This document shows, piece after piece, positions 54,852-62,994 of a stretch of 64,000 nt of DNA. Below the pieces are notes generated by a model. It was not told the DNA's origin and made no database searches. It worked only from the letters and a program-made list of their open reading frames with translations. The position numbers and the translations under genes were made by a program. The stretch lies in NCBI GenBank assembly GCA_963846855.1, contig CAWJXK010000007.1, positions 62,001 through 126,000 on the forward strand, read 5' to 3'. The DNA is from CAIWHR01 sp963846855. GTDB lineage: Bacteria; Pseudomonadota; Gammaproteobacteria; Burkholderiales; Casimicrobiaceae. Numbering within the stretch: position 1 is the stretch's first letter; every line of letters begins with the position of its first letter.

Positions 54852-56759
54852 ATGGACAGCGACCTCTTATACGACCGCTACGGATGGCAATCGAGCCTGA
54901 ACACCTTCTCCGGTTCCGCGCCGCGCGTCGTCCGCCTCCGATTACAGGAATTTGTCACTGACGCTTCGCCTGAGCAGGTCCGTGCTTGGGATCAATCTAT
55001 ACCGTGGTTGCAACGAGAGTGCCGCGAGCTCGAGGCGCGTGACTATGTAGCGAAGGAATACACAGCCATCCTAGAATACGAACTACCTCGCGATTCGCGG
55101 CGATCCGACGTAATTGTCCTCCAGCGCGGTTGCGTCGCGGTCTTGGAACTCAAGGGCGCCCTTAACCCTTCTCGAGCAGCGCTTGACCAAGCATTTGGCT
55201 ACGCCCGTGACCTGCGCGCCTATCATGCGGCCTGCGCGGGCCGGCAGGTCACGCCAGTACTGCTGGTGCGCGGTGGCGGCGCAGAAGCGGTCGAGTGCGA
55301 TGGCGTGCAGGTTATAGGTCCCGAGGGGCTCCATAGATTGCTCGAGAAACTCTCAGCCTCCGGCGAGCCAGCCGTTAGCGCTCTTGAGTTTCTGGCACTC
55401 GACTCGTACGCGCCATTGCCAACGATCGTCCAGGCTGCCCGCGAGCTATTTCACCGACGCGAGCTGCCAATGATCAACCGCGCGCGCGCCGCAACCGATC
55501 CCGCGTTGCAATACATCTCCGCGATCGCACGCGAAGCCGCACAATCGCGCACGCGACATCTCGTCCTGCTCAGCGGCGTGCCAGGGTCGGGAAAGACTCT
55601 GGTCGGACTGCAACTGGTTCACGCGCACTGGCTCGACGACCTCGCCGTGCCGCGCGCAAATGGACGGATGGCATCGCCCGCAGTTTACCTATCGGGGAAC
55701 GGGCCCTTGGTACAGGTACTGCAAGACGCATTGAAGGATGCCGGTGGTGCTGGTCGGACCTTCGTCCAGGCAATCAAGGACTACGTGCGGCAACACACCC
55801 GGCCCGGGGCTCCAGTGCCTCCGGAGCACCTTATCGTATTCGACGAGGCACAGCGAGCGCACGACGCCGAACGTGTTGCACATGTGCACGGCGGGACAGT
55901 CGCGAAGTCCGAACCCGAGCACTTACTCGAATTCTGCGAACGAGTACCGGGGTGGTGCGTTTTGGTGGCGCTGATTGGCGACGGCCAGGCCATCCATGTT
56001 GGCGAGGAAGGCGGCGTTCCGCTTTGGTCGGCCGCCGTAGAGAATTCGAAGCATGCTGCAGACTGGACGGTGCACGCTGCACCCGGCTTCGCTGAGATCT
56101 TCCGCCACCTGCCGGGTCCGACGCAATGGAATCCGGCACTAAGCCTCGACACCGAGATTCGCTTCCACCTAACCCCTAAAGTGCACCAGTTCGTTGCCGG
56201 ATTGCTCGATGGCCTGGCAAGTGACCAATTGCGTGCTTGGGGCGACGAACTACACGACGGTGGACACCGGTTTCTGCTAACCCGCGACCTCGAAGCTGCA
56301 CGCGCGTACTTGCGCGAACGGTATGCCGATGCGCGATTCGCTCGTTACGGGCTCGTGGCATCATCAAAGGACAAGTGGCTGCCGCAGTTCAACGTAGACA
56401 ATACATTTCAGACAACCAAGCGACTGCGTGTCGGGCCCTGGTACAACGCCGAACCAACCGATGCGCAATCCTGCTGCCAGTTGGAGACGGTCGCGACCGA
56501 ATTCTCTTCGCAGGGGCTCGAACTCGATTGCGCGCTGCTTGCCTGGGGGTCGGATCTGTTGTGGACAGCCGATGACTGGTCGATCGAATTTGCCGGTAAG
56601 AATCGGCCGCCACTCAAGGATCCGCTGACAGTGAGGAAGAATGTGTATCGTGTGCTGCTCACCAGAGGACGGGATGGGACCGTAGTATTTATACCGCCTG
56701 ACGCGAGAATGGATGGCACAGCTGAGCGCCTGACAGGGGCAGGCATGCGGCCGCTATAG
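54852..56759 (+). CDS. nuclease-helicase fusion: N-terminal NERD/PD-(D/E)xK-like domain, C-terminal DUF2075 helicase
   Basis: The protein has 635 residues from ATG 54852; a GTG 54 nt upstream is possible. The N-terminal domain has KEYTAILEYEL (67-77), then D86 in RSDVIVL and E99-x-K101 in VAVLELKG, the acidic D...ExK core of NERD/PD-(D/E)xK nucleases. Walker A GVPGSGKT is at about 241-248 and Walker B LIVFDEAQ at about 326-333. FSSQGLELDCALLAWG and YRVLLTRGRDGTVVFIP (about 598-614) are the SF1-type helicase motifs of DUF2075 proteins. It is a single gene with no methylase or specificity partner, set among toxin-antitoxin modules, which suggests a phage-defence role (inference). Confidence 0.85.
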   Translation: MDSDLLYDRYGWQSSLNTFSGSAPRVVRLRLQEFVTDASPEQVRAWDQSIPWLQRECRELEARDYVAKEYTAILEYELPRDSRRSDVIVLQRGCVAVLELKGALNPSRAALDQAFGYARDLRAYHAACAGRQVTPVLLVRGGGAEAVECDGVQVIGPEGLHRLLEKLSASGEPAVSALEFLALDSYAPLPTIVQAARELFHRRELPMINRARAATDPALQYISAIAREAAQSRTRHLVLLSGVPGSGKTLVGLQLVHAHWLDDLAVPRANGRMASPAVYLSGNGPLVQVLQDALKDAGGAGRTFVQAIKDYVRQHTRPGAPVPPEHLIVFDEAQRAHDAERVAHVHGGTVAKSEPEHLLEFCERVPGWCVLVALIGDGQAIHVGEEGGVPLWSAAVENSKHAADWTVHAAPGFAEIFRHLPGPTQWNPALSLDTEIRFHLTPKVHQFVAGLLDGLASDQLRAWGDELHDGGHRFLLTRDLEAARAYLRERYADARFARYGLVASSKDKWLPQFNVDNTFQTTKRLRVGPWYNAEPTDAQSCCQLETVATEFSSQGLELDCALLAWGSDLLWTADDWSIEFAGKNRPPLKDPLTVRKNVYRVLLTRGRDGTVVFIPPDARMDGTAERLTGAGMRPL

Positions 56760-56939
56760 AGCGAAGAAGGTCCATCGGTTTGGCGTCTGCTGTCCGTTCT
56801 CCCATAGGCGGCCCTGCGACGGCTGCCCGTCCCGGCACTTCGTGTCGGTAGGTCTGATTTTGATTAAACCACCAATAGCGCGTTTGAATCGGTGTCTCGG
56901 CGATAACTCATACTTCGCTGTCGGCTCTGCAGCCAAGGC

Positions 56940-56977
56940 TTGACGTGAACACCCCAGAATGATATATTTTTGATATC
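56940..56977 (+). promoter_or_regulatory. promoter and operator of the PemK-like toxin-antitoxin operon
   Basis: TTGACG (56940-56945), 17 nt and TATATT (56963-56968) form a strong sigma-70 promoter. GATAT (56961-56965) and ATATC (56973-56977) form an inverted repeat across the -10, a likely antitoxin operator. The rest of 56760-56939 shows no gene. Confidence 0.6.
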
Positions 56978-57002
56978 TTTTAACGTCTCAATGGGAAGCG
57001 CC

Positions 57003-57326
57003 ATGTCCGACGAAGCCCTGCTCATTCGCTTTCGCGACAAGGATTCGAAAGAGGGTGTCAGCCGCGCAACAATGAAAGAGATCGCACGCGCACTGGACCT
57101 GTCAGAAACCGCGGCCGTGCATCGTGCTTTGGCAGAGCTCGCTCAGCGTTACGTCCCGCAATATCCACGCGATAGTGGGCCGGTCACCGAAGCACAGCAT
57201 CGGGCAATTGCTGCGATTGTCCGCAAGAAACATGGTGGGGCAGTTGTGGTGGAAACGCTGTTCGACGAGTCTTCGAAAGTGAAACCAGGTGGCAGCAAGC
57301 GAGTTTCCACTTCCCGCCCTCGGTGA
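57003..57326 (+). CDS. putative antitoxin of a PemK/MazF-like pair
   Basis: The protein has 107 residues from ATG 57003; a start at 56991 is possible. It contains ATMKEIARALDLSETAAVHRALAELAQRY, a helix pair resembling ribbon-helix-helix or winged DNA-binding proteins, and a polar C-terminal tail. It overlaps the toxin start by 38 bp. It does not match canonical MazE/PemI, so the antitoxin role is inferred from position and operator. Confidence 0.65.
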   Translation: MSDEALLIRFRDKDSKEGVSRATMKEIARALDLSETAAVHRALAELAQRYVPQYPRDSGPVTEAQHRAIAAIVRKKHGGAVVVETLFDESSKVKPGGSKRVSTSRPR

Positions 57327-57702
57327 CATCGTTTATTGCCGATTCCCGGCAATCATCGGCAAGCCAGGGCCGAAGCCCAGACCGGCTCTTGTTGTGGGAA
57401 TCGCCGAATTGGCCGACAAGACGAAGGCCGTCGTCGTAGCCTATGGAACATCGCAAAAGACTGACCGTCTCAATTCTGGCGAGTTCTTGATTTCGCCGGC
57501 GGATGGCGAGGCATATCGCGCAGCTGGCTTAAGCTTTGCCACGAAGTTCGATCTTCGGAATAGGGCCATTGTTCCGTACACAGATGAATGGTTCCGCGTT
57601 CCGCCCATTCCATCCTTTGGGCAGACTCCAAGACTTGGGATCCTCCATCCGAGCTTGATGCGGCGAGCGCAAGCGGCAGCCACAGCGACCTCGCAGCGGT
57701 GA
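57289..57702 (+). CDS. PemK/MazF-like endoribonuclease toxin
   Basis: The protein has 137 residues with a GTG start inside the upstream gene. PALGDIVYCRFPAIIGKPGPKPRPALVVGI is the MazF/PemK N-terminal signature (GDIV...PGPxRPALV), and later beta strands (KAVVVAYGTSQKT; RAIVPYTDEWF) fit the SH3-like barrel. It would cut mRNA. The tail after residue 115 is longer than usual for MazF. Confidence 0.8.
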   Translation: MAASEFPLPALGDIVYCRFPAIIGKPGPKPRPALVVGIAELADKTKAVVVAYGTSQKTDRLNSGEFLISPADGEAYRAAGLSFATKFDLRNRAIVPYTDEWFRVPPIPSFGQTPRLGILHPSLMRRAQAAATATSQR

Positions 57703-57739
57703 AACGGACCCGGCTGTGCTAGGGAACAGGGAGCGCAAC

Positions 57740-58150
57740 GTGACGTTCTCTGCCTTTAACGTCGCGGTATCAGCCGTGTGCATGTGCGTGATCGCAACCG
57801 TCGCAAATGGCGCTTCGTCGCTGCCGGCAGAGGAGGGCCTGGCGTCGGTATACAGCACGCAGTTCAACGGCAAAATCACGGCGAGCGGAGAGCAGTACGA
57901 TGGCAAACTTTACACGGGAGCGCATCGAACCTTGCCATTCGGAACCGTGGTCAAGGTAACCAATCTCGACAATGGCAAGTCGGTGCGGGTCCGTATCAAT
58001 GATCGCGGCCCGCACGTTCGGGGAAGAATCATTGATCTTTCCTCGAGCGCTGCCACTGCGCTCGCAATGACCACCGGCGTCGCCCGGGCAAGGATCGAAG
58101 TTCTCAGCGAAACCGGACACGCGGGCGCAAAGGGGCCTTCGCGGCCTTAG
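57740..58150 (+). CDS. RlpA-like double-psi beta-barrel protein, exported
   Basis: The protein has 136 residues. GTG 57740 is preferred because AGGGAG lies 7 nt upstream and it opens a signal peptide (about residues 1-24); an upstream in-frame GTG at 57716 adds eight residues. GLASVYSTQFNGKITASGEQYDGKLYTGAHRTLPFGTVVKVTNLDNGKSVRVRINDRGP is the RlpA DPBB domain with the catalytic Asp in NDRGP. There is no SPOR domain and no lipobox, so this is a minimal RlpA-like lytic transglycosylase or barwin-like protein. Confidence 0.88.
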   Translation: MTFSAFNVAVSAVCMCVIATVANGASSLPAEEGLASVYSTQFNGKITASGEQYDGKLYTGAHRTLPFGTVVKVTNLDNGKSVRVRINDRGPHVRGRIIDLSSSAATALAMTTGVARARIEVLSETGHAGAKGPSRP

Positions 58151-58182
58151 GTTCAGTTGACGCGGCGCCCGGGAAGGCGCGG

Positions 58183-58488
58183 CTACCGCCTCGTCCGCAC
58201 GCGAATTTCGACGATCGCGCCCACCGCCACCGCATATTTCTCGATGGTGGTCAATGTCGGGCGCGTGCCCACACCGCTCTCCAGACGCGAAACAACACTC
58301 TTCGTTGTCCACATTCTCGCGGCGACTTCCTCCTGTGTCATTCCCGCTGCCGTGCGTGCGGCTGCGAGGTCGGCGACGAGCATTTGCAATGTACGATCTG
58401 TCTTGAACGTCCGCGCACGCCTGCTTTTGCGCCCGCCTTCCGGCAGCGCCGCGAGGTTCCTGGCCAGTACTTGCGAGCACTGTTGCAC
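58183..58488 (-). CDS. Xre-type antitoxin/regulator without adjacent toxin
   Basis: The protein has 101 residues. LQMLVADLAAARTAAGMTQEEVAARMWTTKSVVSRLESGVGTRPTLTTIEKYAVAVG is a clear Xre helix-turn-helix, as in antitoxins that pair with HigB/phage-derived Gp49-like toxins. The upstream side (58489-58765) carries no toxin. An inverted repeat lies 18 bp before its start. Confidence 0.85.
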   Translation of the reverse strand: MQQCSQVLARNLAALPEGGRKSRRARTFKTDRTLQMLVADLAAARTAAGMTQEEVAARMWTTKSVVSRLESGVGTRPTLTTIEKYAVAVGAIVEIRVRTRR

Positions 58489-58506
58489 GGCGGGTGTACA
58501 GCTTGG

Positions 58507-58520
58507 GCTAAATAGTTAGC
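58507..58520. promoter_or_regulatory. operator palindrome of the Xre gene at 58183
   Basis: GCTAA-ATAG-TTAGC is a perfect inverted repeat in an AT-rich patch 18 bp upstream of the Xre start. A related GTTAAC-like half-site follows at 58526-58532. Confidence 0.55.
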
Positions 58521-58765
58521 AAGAATGTTAACTCGCACCGGCAGACCAGCCCATCAGCCATTGGGACGATCCGGCGCCCAACCAAGGCCCACTGCGCGCG
58601 TTCCTGCAGGCCGATGGGGGTTCGCATTTTTGCTAACCGTGCTGGCGCCGCAAGGGTCGGGCAGAGTCCGCCCAAGGAGTCCCCCCTCACTTCGGCCTTG
58701 ATCTGCTACGATATTCGCGGACCTGATTTACGTAAGGTCGCGCGGGCCACCGCTCATTCAACGAG

Positions 58766-59011
58766 ATGGAGAAAGCGGCGCGCTACCAGGAAACGCCGCT
58801 GTCCGACGACGAGATACGGCGCATCGCGTCGTACCAGAAGACCTTCAACGAGATGACGCGCGGCGAGCGCTTCGTCCAGGAAACGCTTCGCGGGAAAGCG
58901 CAAACGCGCGCCCGGTGGATCATCGGCGTGCCCGGGATGCTCGTCGCGCTCGCGGGATTGCTGTGGCTCACGCGCCGGCATTGGACCGGATATTTGGTTG
59001 GCCGGCGGTGA
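58766..59011 (+). CDS. small single-pass membrane protein
   Basis: The protein has 81 residues. It is charged and helical at the N-terminus (PLSDDEIRRIASYQKTFNEMTRGERFVQE), with one helix at about 52-68 and a basic tail. No family is recognised. The preceding 245 bp (58521-58765) contain no gene. Confidence 0.55.
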   Translation: MEKAARYQETPLSDDEIRRIASYQKTFNEMTRGERFVQETLRGKAQTRARWIIGVPGMLVALAGLLWLTRRHWTGYLVGRR

Positions 59012-59060
59012 TCTGCCGCGATTCAAGCAGTCATCACGGCGCTTCCAGGCCAGCGATTTT

Positions 59061-59720
59061 TCACTTGGCGTTGGTGCGCTGCGACTCGCGCGCGTGTGCG
59101 AGCACCGCGTCGAGCGCGCGCGGGACGCAGCGCAGGTCAAGTGCGTTTGTGAGCAATGCGCCGTAGCGAATCTTGCGCCGCGCCCGCGTGCCCATGAACC
59201 GCCGCAGCTGGGCGTGGCCCTCCCTTGTACGCTGAGCGGGTTGGTCCTGAAAGCGGCGGAACGACTCGAGCTCGCCTTGATCAGCAAGCAGGCGTTCCAC
59301 CGCGGGGGCGCCAAGCGCGCGGATCAGTTCGTCTTCGAGGTCCGCGTCGCACACGAAAAATCCAAGCGCCTCCGCCCTCGAGCGACTGAGGTTCGTACCA
59401 AGCCCCACGCGCTCGAGACCGCGCCAAAGGTACTGTTCCTCACTTGCGTCGACCAGTCCCGCCAGCCGCACTCCTAGCCCCGGCGGGCCTAATGCATCCA
59501 GGAAGTTGCCGGTGTTCGTCGCGCCGCCGATGGGAAGGATGACGATCCGCTCGGCCGCGAGGTTCCAGCCGCGCCGATGTGCGAGCGCCTCAAGAGCCGC
59601 TTGATCGCTCCAGCCCTCCACGAGGATCGCCACGATCGCACCGCTTCGCACAACCATCTCGCAGGCCGCTTCTGTGGTCAGCGGTGGCCGGGGACCAAAG
59701 GCTTCATCGATCGTGCGCAT
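59061..59720 (-). CDS. TOPRIM-domain protein (OLD-like), stand-alone
   Basis: The protein has 219 residues from ATG 59720. AIVAILVEGWSDQAALEALA (E35) and ILPIGGATN then LAGLVDASEE (D91) give the TOPRIM fold as in the C-terminal nuclease domain of OLD-family ATPases; the second acidic residue of DxD is Ser here. No ATPase domain is attached or adjacent. Such TOPRIM-only proteins occur in accessory regions, and nuclease activity is possible but unproven. Confidence 0.7.
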   Translation of the reverse strand: MRTIDEAFGPRPPLTTEAACEMVVRSGAIVAILVEGWSDQAALEALAHRRGWNLAAERIVILPIGGATNTGNFLDALGPPGLGVRLAGLVDASEEQYLWRGLERVGLGTNLSRSRAEALGFFVCDADLEDELIRALGAPAVERLLADQGELESFRRFQDQPAQRTREGHAQLRRFMGTRARRKIRYGALLTNALDLRCVPRALDAVLAHARESQRTNAK

Positions 59721-59831
59721 CGAGCTGCCATTATCGCCAAAACGACAATGCCCGAAACGCGAGTAAAATCGCGCCGATGGAAAGTTCGCCAGTGATTCAG
59801 CCACAAGTTGCTGATTCGTAAGGAGCCAGCC

Positions 59832-60848
59832 ATGCCGATACGCATCGCGCTTCTCGCACTCGCGCTCGCCACGCTCGCGGCGTGCGCGAGCAACGGCCTC
59901 GTGGTCGAGACGGTCAACAACTACGGCGGCAACCGGGATCTCCCAAACTCGCACGCCGACGGCGACGGCTTCATCGCTGCGCTGACGCCGGCCGACAGCA
60001 ACAACGAATGGCGCGTCCTCGCCCGGTGGAAGGACGCCGACGTGTACGACACGGACTTTCTCGACAACGACACCTGGGACCAGAGCAACTTCGACCAGCC
60101 GGGCACGGCGATTTCGTTCTTCTCAGGTCACGGGCTCCTGGTGCCGTATGGGGAGAACCCGTCGCACCGCTGCAGTCACTCGACCGAGTGCACGTCGCCG
60201 CCGCTGCATGACGGCGCGCGCGGCGTCTGCAAGGCGGCGGGCCTGCCGGGCCACGCGCAGGGCGACACCTCGCAATGCGTCTACAACAACGAACGGTCGC
60301 TCGTCGTCAACAGCTCTCAGAACATGTTCGGCAACCTGGCTAACTACAGCGGCGGCCGCGCCAAGTGGGGAGAAAGTTCGAACGCGGGCGGTTGGGCCGG
60401 CGCGGGCACGGACGGCGGCACGAATTTCGTCGTGCTCGACGCGAGCTGGGGCGTGCTGGCGTCCTTCTGGTACGAACAAACGAACCGCGCGATGGCGGGC
60501 GTGCACGTTCTCGCAACGACGCTGCCGATCACGGGCGACTACCTCAACGACCCGGGTCGCGGCGCTGCATTCGGCAAGCGGTGGGCGCAGGACTCCGGCA
60601 GTTCGGTCTCGCAATCATGGCTCGTGGCGATGAACTCGTTGCCGAACGGCGGCTTCGACGCGAGCGGCTGCCACTTCGTCATCGCCTACGACAACGACTC
60701 GGCGCGCGCGCTCAAACACCTCGACGAGGACTGGAGCGAGATCAAGAACGACGGCTGGGATGCGAAGGGCAAGGACATCTACTGGGCGCGCTGGCTGTGC
60801 AACTTCGCTTCGACGATCACCGACGACACCATCTTCGAGCTCAAGTAA
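59832..60848 (+). CDS. lipoprotein with possible caspase-like (DUF6345-type) fold
   Basis: The protein has 338 residues. ATG 59832 follows AAGGAG. The lipoprotein signal ends LAACASN (Cys18). The mature protein has AISFFSGHGLLVPYG, then Cys pairs (RCSHSTEC; GVCKAAG; SQCVYNN), and later NFVVLDASWGVLASFW. The strand-GHG and strand-LDxS arrangement resembles clan CD peptidase-like folds, but the expected Cys after the second strand is Ser/Trp, so activity is doubtful. It forms a pair with the next lipoprotein gene, which starts directly after its stop. Confidence 0.65.
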   Translation: MPIRIALLALALATLAACASNGLVVETVNNYGGNRDLPNSHADGDGFIAALTPADSNNEWRVLARWKDADVYDTDFLDNDTWDQSNFDQPGTAISFFSGHGLLVPYGENPSHRCSHSTECTSPPLHDGARGVCKAAGLPGHAQGDTSQCVYNNERSLVVNSSQNMFGNLANYSGGRAKWGESSNAGGWAGAGTDGGTNFVVLDASWGVLASFWYEQTNRAMAGVHVLATTLPITGDYLNDPGRGAAFGKRWAQDSGSSVSQSWLVAMNSLPNGGFDASGCHFVIAYDNDSARALKHLDEDWSEIKNDGWDAKGKDIYWARWLCNFASTITDDTIFELK

Positions 60849-61802
60849 ATGAACACTCATAACTTCGTTCTCGTTCGGAGCCTCCTCGCCGTCGCCGCGC
60901 TCGCCCTGGGCGGCTGCGCCACGCAGGTAAAAATCCCTGAGCCGCCATCCGGCGTCATCACGGCGCCCGAAGGCGGCGCGTCCGGCTATCAACACGGCGC
61001 GGATCGTTCGCGCTTCTCGGTCGGCGCGGGCAGCTCTCGCGCGAGCGAACACGGGTATTTCAAGCTCACGGGCGCGGAAGGCACGCTCGCGCTCGATCAG
61101 GTCAACGGCAGTGTCTACGGCGTGCCGAAGGCGGCTTCGAGCGCGCAGAAGTTGCCGCCGCTAGGCAAGACGCCGGCGGAGCACGACGCGTTCGTGCTCG
61201 ACTATTTCCGCAAGAGCGGCGTTCCCGCGGACCAGATCGGTACGGTGCAGAGCCGCATGCTGGTCGAGGTGACGGGCCGCGGCGACGAGAAGGAGCGCGC
61301 GGTGCCACACGTCACGGGCTACTACTCGGTGCTGCAGCGGGTCGTCGAAGGCATTCCGGTGGCGGATTCGTTCGCGTGGGCGCGTGCAAACGCCGAGGGT
61401 AAGATCGTGGAAGAGGGCGTGTACTGGCCGGCGCTCTCGCGCGAGACGCTCGCGCAGGCACGGCAGCTGCGCGCCGCGTGGGGCGACGAGAAACGCCGGC
61501 AGGCGCTCGCGGAGCAAATCCACAGCCAGGATCCGCGCGCGCACGTCGCGATCCGGCACTCGTCAGCGAGCAGTCACGATCCGTTCGAGGCGATCGCGTG
61601 CGTAGACGTGTACGTGAACGTCGCGTCGCCGGGCGCCGAGTCGCAGGCCAACTCCTCGGTGGCGCAGTCGAACGTGGCCTATATCCGCCACTTCGACATC
61701 GGCGGAGCGGAACTACACCTGCCGCAGGAGCGGTTTCGCCTCACGGAGAATTTCCCGGCACGCAAGACAGCGCCGGCAACGGCTGCGGAGTCGGCTCGAT
61801 GA
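60849..61802 (+). CDS. lipoprotein of unknown function
   Basis: The protein has 317 residues. The signal ends LALGGCATQ (Cys23). The middle (DQIGTVQSRMLVEVTGRGDEKERAVPHVTGYYSVLQRVVEGIPVADSFAWARANAEGKIVEEGVYWPAL) is an alpha/beta region reminiscent of propeptide-like inhibitory domains. The ATG touches the stop of the preceding lipoprotein gene, so the two are co-translated. One possible reading is that it acts as a partner or inhibitor of that protein. I recognise no family with confidence. Confidence 0.65.
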   Translation: MNTHNFVLVRSLLAVAALALGGCATQVKIPEPPSGVITAPEGGASGYQHGADRSRFSVGAGSSRASEHGYFKLTGAEGTLALDQVNGSVYGVPKAASSAQKLPPLGKTPAEHDAFVLDYFRKSGVPADQIGTVQSRMLVEVTGRGDEKERAVPHVTGYYSVLQRVVEGIPVADSFAWARANAEGKIVEEGVYWPALSRETLAQARQLRAAWGDEKRRQALAEQIHSQDPRAHVAIRHSSASSHDPFEAIACVDVYVNVASPGAESQANSSVAQSNVAYIRHFDIGGAELHLPQERFRLTENFPARKTAPATAAESAR

Positions 61803-62046
61803 GCCTGCCCGCGACCAGCGACACCTGCGCGATCAGCAGCGCGATCCACGCGGTGAACGCCACGCCGTGAACGTAGAAGATCGTCTCGGACGGCCGGTGC
61901 CACTCCGGGAACAGCGGCTGCAGGAAGAAGCTTCGCGCGAAGCCGATGAAGACGACGACGAGGATCGCGAGCGCCATCCCCACGAAGAAGCGGTTTTCGC
62001 CCGCAAGACGGGCGCCCGCAGTCATTGCGGGCATCGCTGTTGCCAC
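61741..62046 (-). pseudogene. truncated polytopic membrane protein (N-terminal part)
   Basis: GTG 62046 with GGGGGGAG before it starts a 101-codon frame. RFFVGMALAILVVVFIGFARSFFLQPLFPEW and FYVHGVAFTAWIALLIAQVSLVA are the first two helices of a family of heme- or quinone-type membrane proteins that normally have four to six helices. After VAG the sequence turns into a 25-residue tail read through the opposite-strand lipoprotein gene, so the rest has been lost. The 3' end overlaps that gene by 62 bp, suggesting a rearrangement joint. Confidence 0.6.
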
Positions 62047-62230
62047 GATTGTCTCCCCCCTCAGTCTGGCCGGCGTTGCACCGGGCGTGGGCGCGATATT
62101 ACCCCTTCATTGCGCGCAGGGGCGACAACCATGGCGGGGATGATGCGTCAAGCGGGCAGGCCTTGCCGCATCATCCCCTTCCGCTGCCTTGGGACAGCGG
62201 GATAGACGAACAACGGTGACGCGCCGATCG

Positions 62231-62617
62231 CTAATGCGCGGCGACCGAATCCCGCGACTGCTCGACGATGGTCTTGAATCCGCCCCAGAACATGCGCTTG
62301 CCGTCGAACGGCAGCGTCTTGGGATCCATCAGCTCCTTCGCCCGCGGATCTTCCATCACCTTGGCGTTGATGCGGTCGCGCTCTTCGCGCGAGCGGTAGG
62401 TGATCCACGAAAACACGACGGTCTCGTCGTCCTTGAGCTGCACGGCCTGCGGAAACGACGTGATCTTGCCGGGCTTCACGTCGTCGGCCACGCATTCCTC
62501 ATATTCGAGGGCGCCATATTCCATCCAGATCTTGCCGAACTTCTCCGCGTTGCGACGATATGCGTCGAGCTTGTGGGTCGGCACCGGTACAACAAATCCA
62601 TCTACGTAGTGCGACAT
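62231..62617 (-). CDS. DUF1428 family protein
   Basis: The protein has 128 residues, the usual length. YVDGFVVPVPTHKLDAYRRNAEKFGKIWMEYGALEYEECVADDV and FSWITYRSREERDRINAKVMEDPRAKELMD, with PFDGKRMFWGGF, are the DUF1428 (dimeric alpha/beta-barrel, YbaA-like) pattern. AAGGAG precedes the ATG. The function is unknown. Confidence 0.92.
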   Translation of the reverse strand: MSHYVDGFVVPVPTHKLDAYRRNAEKFGKIWMEYGALEYEECVADDVKPGKITSFPQAVQLKDDETVVFSWITYRSREERDRINAKVMEDPRAKELMDPKTLPFDGKRMFWGGFKTIVEQSRDSVAAH

Positions 62618-62867
62618 TAGGGTCTCCTTCGTTTACTCCTGCCGTGGATAGGTTTTGATTTTTCCGTTCCCGGCGGGTTCCGGATTCTGGCGGTTATTCG
62701 CAGGACTTTTTTGCGCGCTCGCGGCGTGAAAGTGGAACGCAATATGCAGTGGCAGGTCGGTCCCGCGACGAGGCGCTGCGGGTGCCGGCCCGGGGCCCTC
62801 ATCCGTCCGGTCGATATCGGCATGTGTCGCGTTGAAACACGATGCGCTAGTGAGTTGCGCCTCACGC

Positions 62868-62926
62868 GCTCAACGCGGACGTCCCGGATGGGTGGGCCGC
62901 ATCGGGACGTGGGATGCCGGTTAGCC
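62868..62926 (+). other. attC-like site upstream of brnTA
   Basis: GCTCAAC (62868-62874) fits the RYYYAAC box and GTTAGCC (62920-62926) nearly fits GTTRRRY, 59 bp overall. Between them ACGTCCCGGATG (62879-62890) pairs with CATCGGGACGT (62900-62910), leaving one unpaired base in the stem, as attC hairpins do. The outer boxes pair imperfectly. No gene is seen in the surrounding 62618-62994. Confidence 0.35.
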
Positions 62927-62994
62927 AATTTCATTAGGACCCGCCGGGCAACTCGCCAGGGTTGCAAATCCGGGCATATACATATAACATATGC

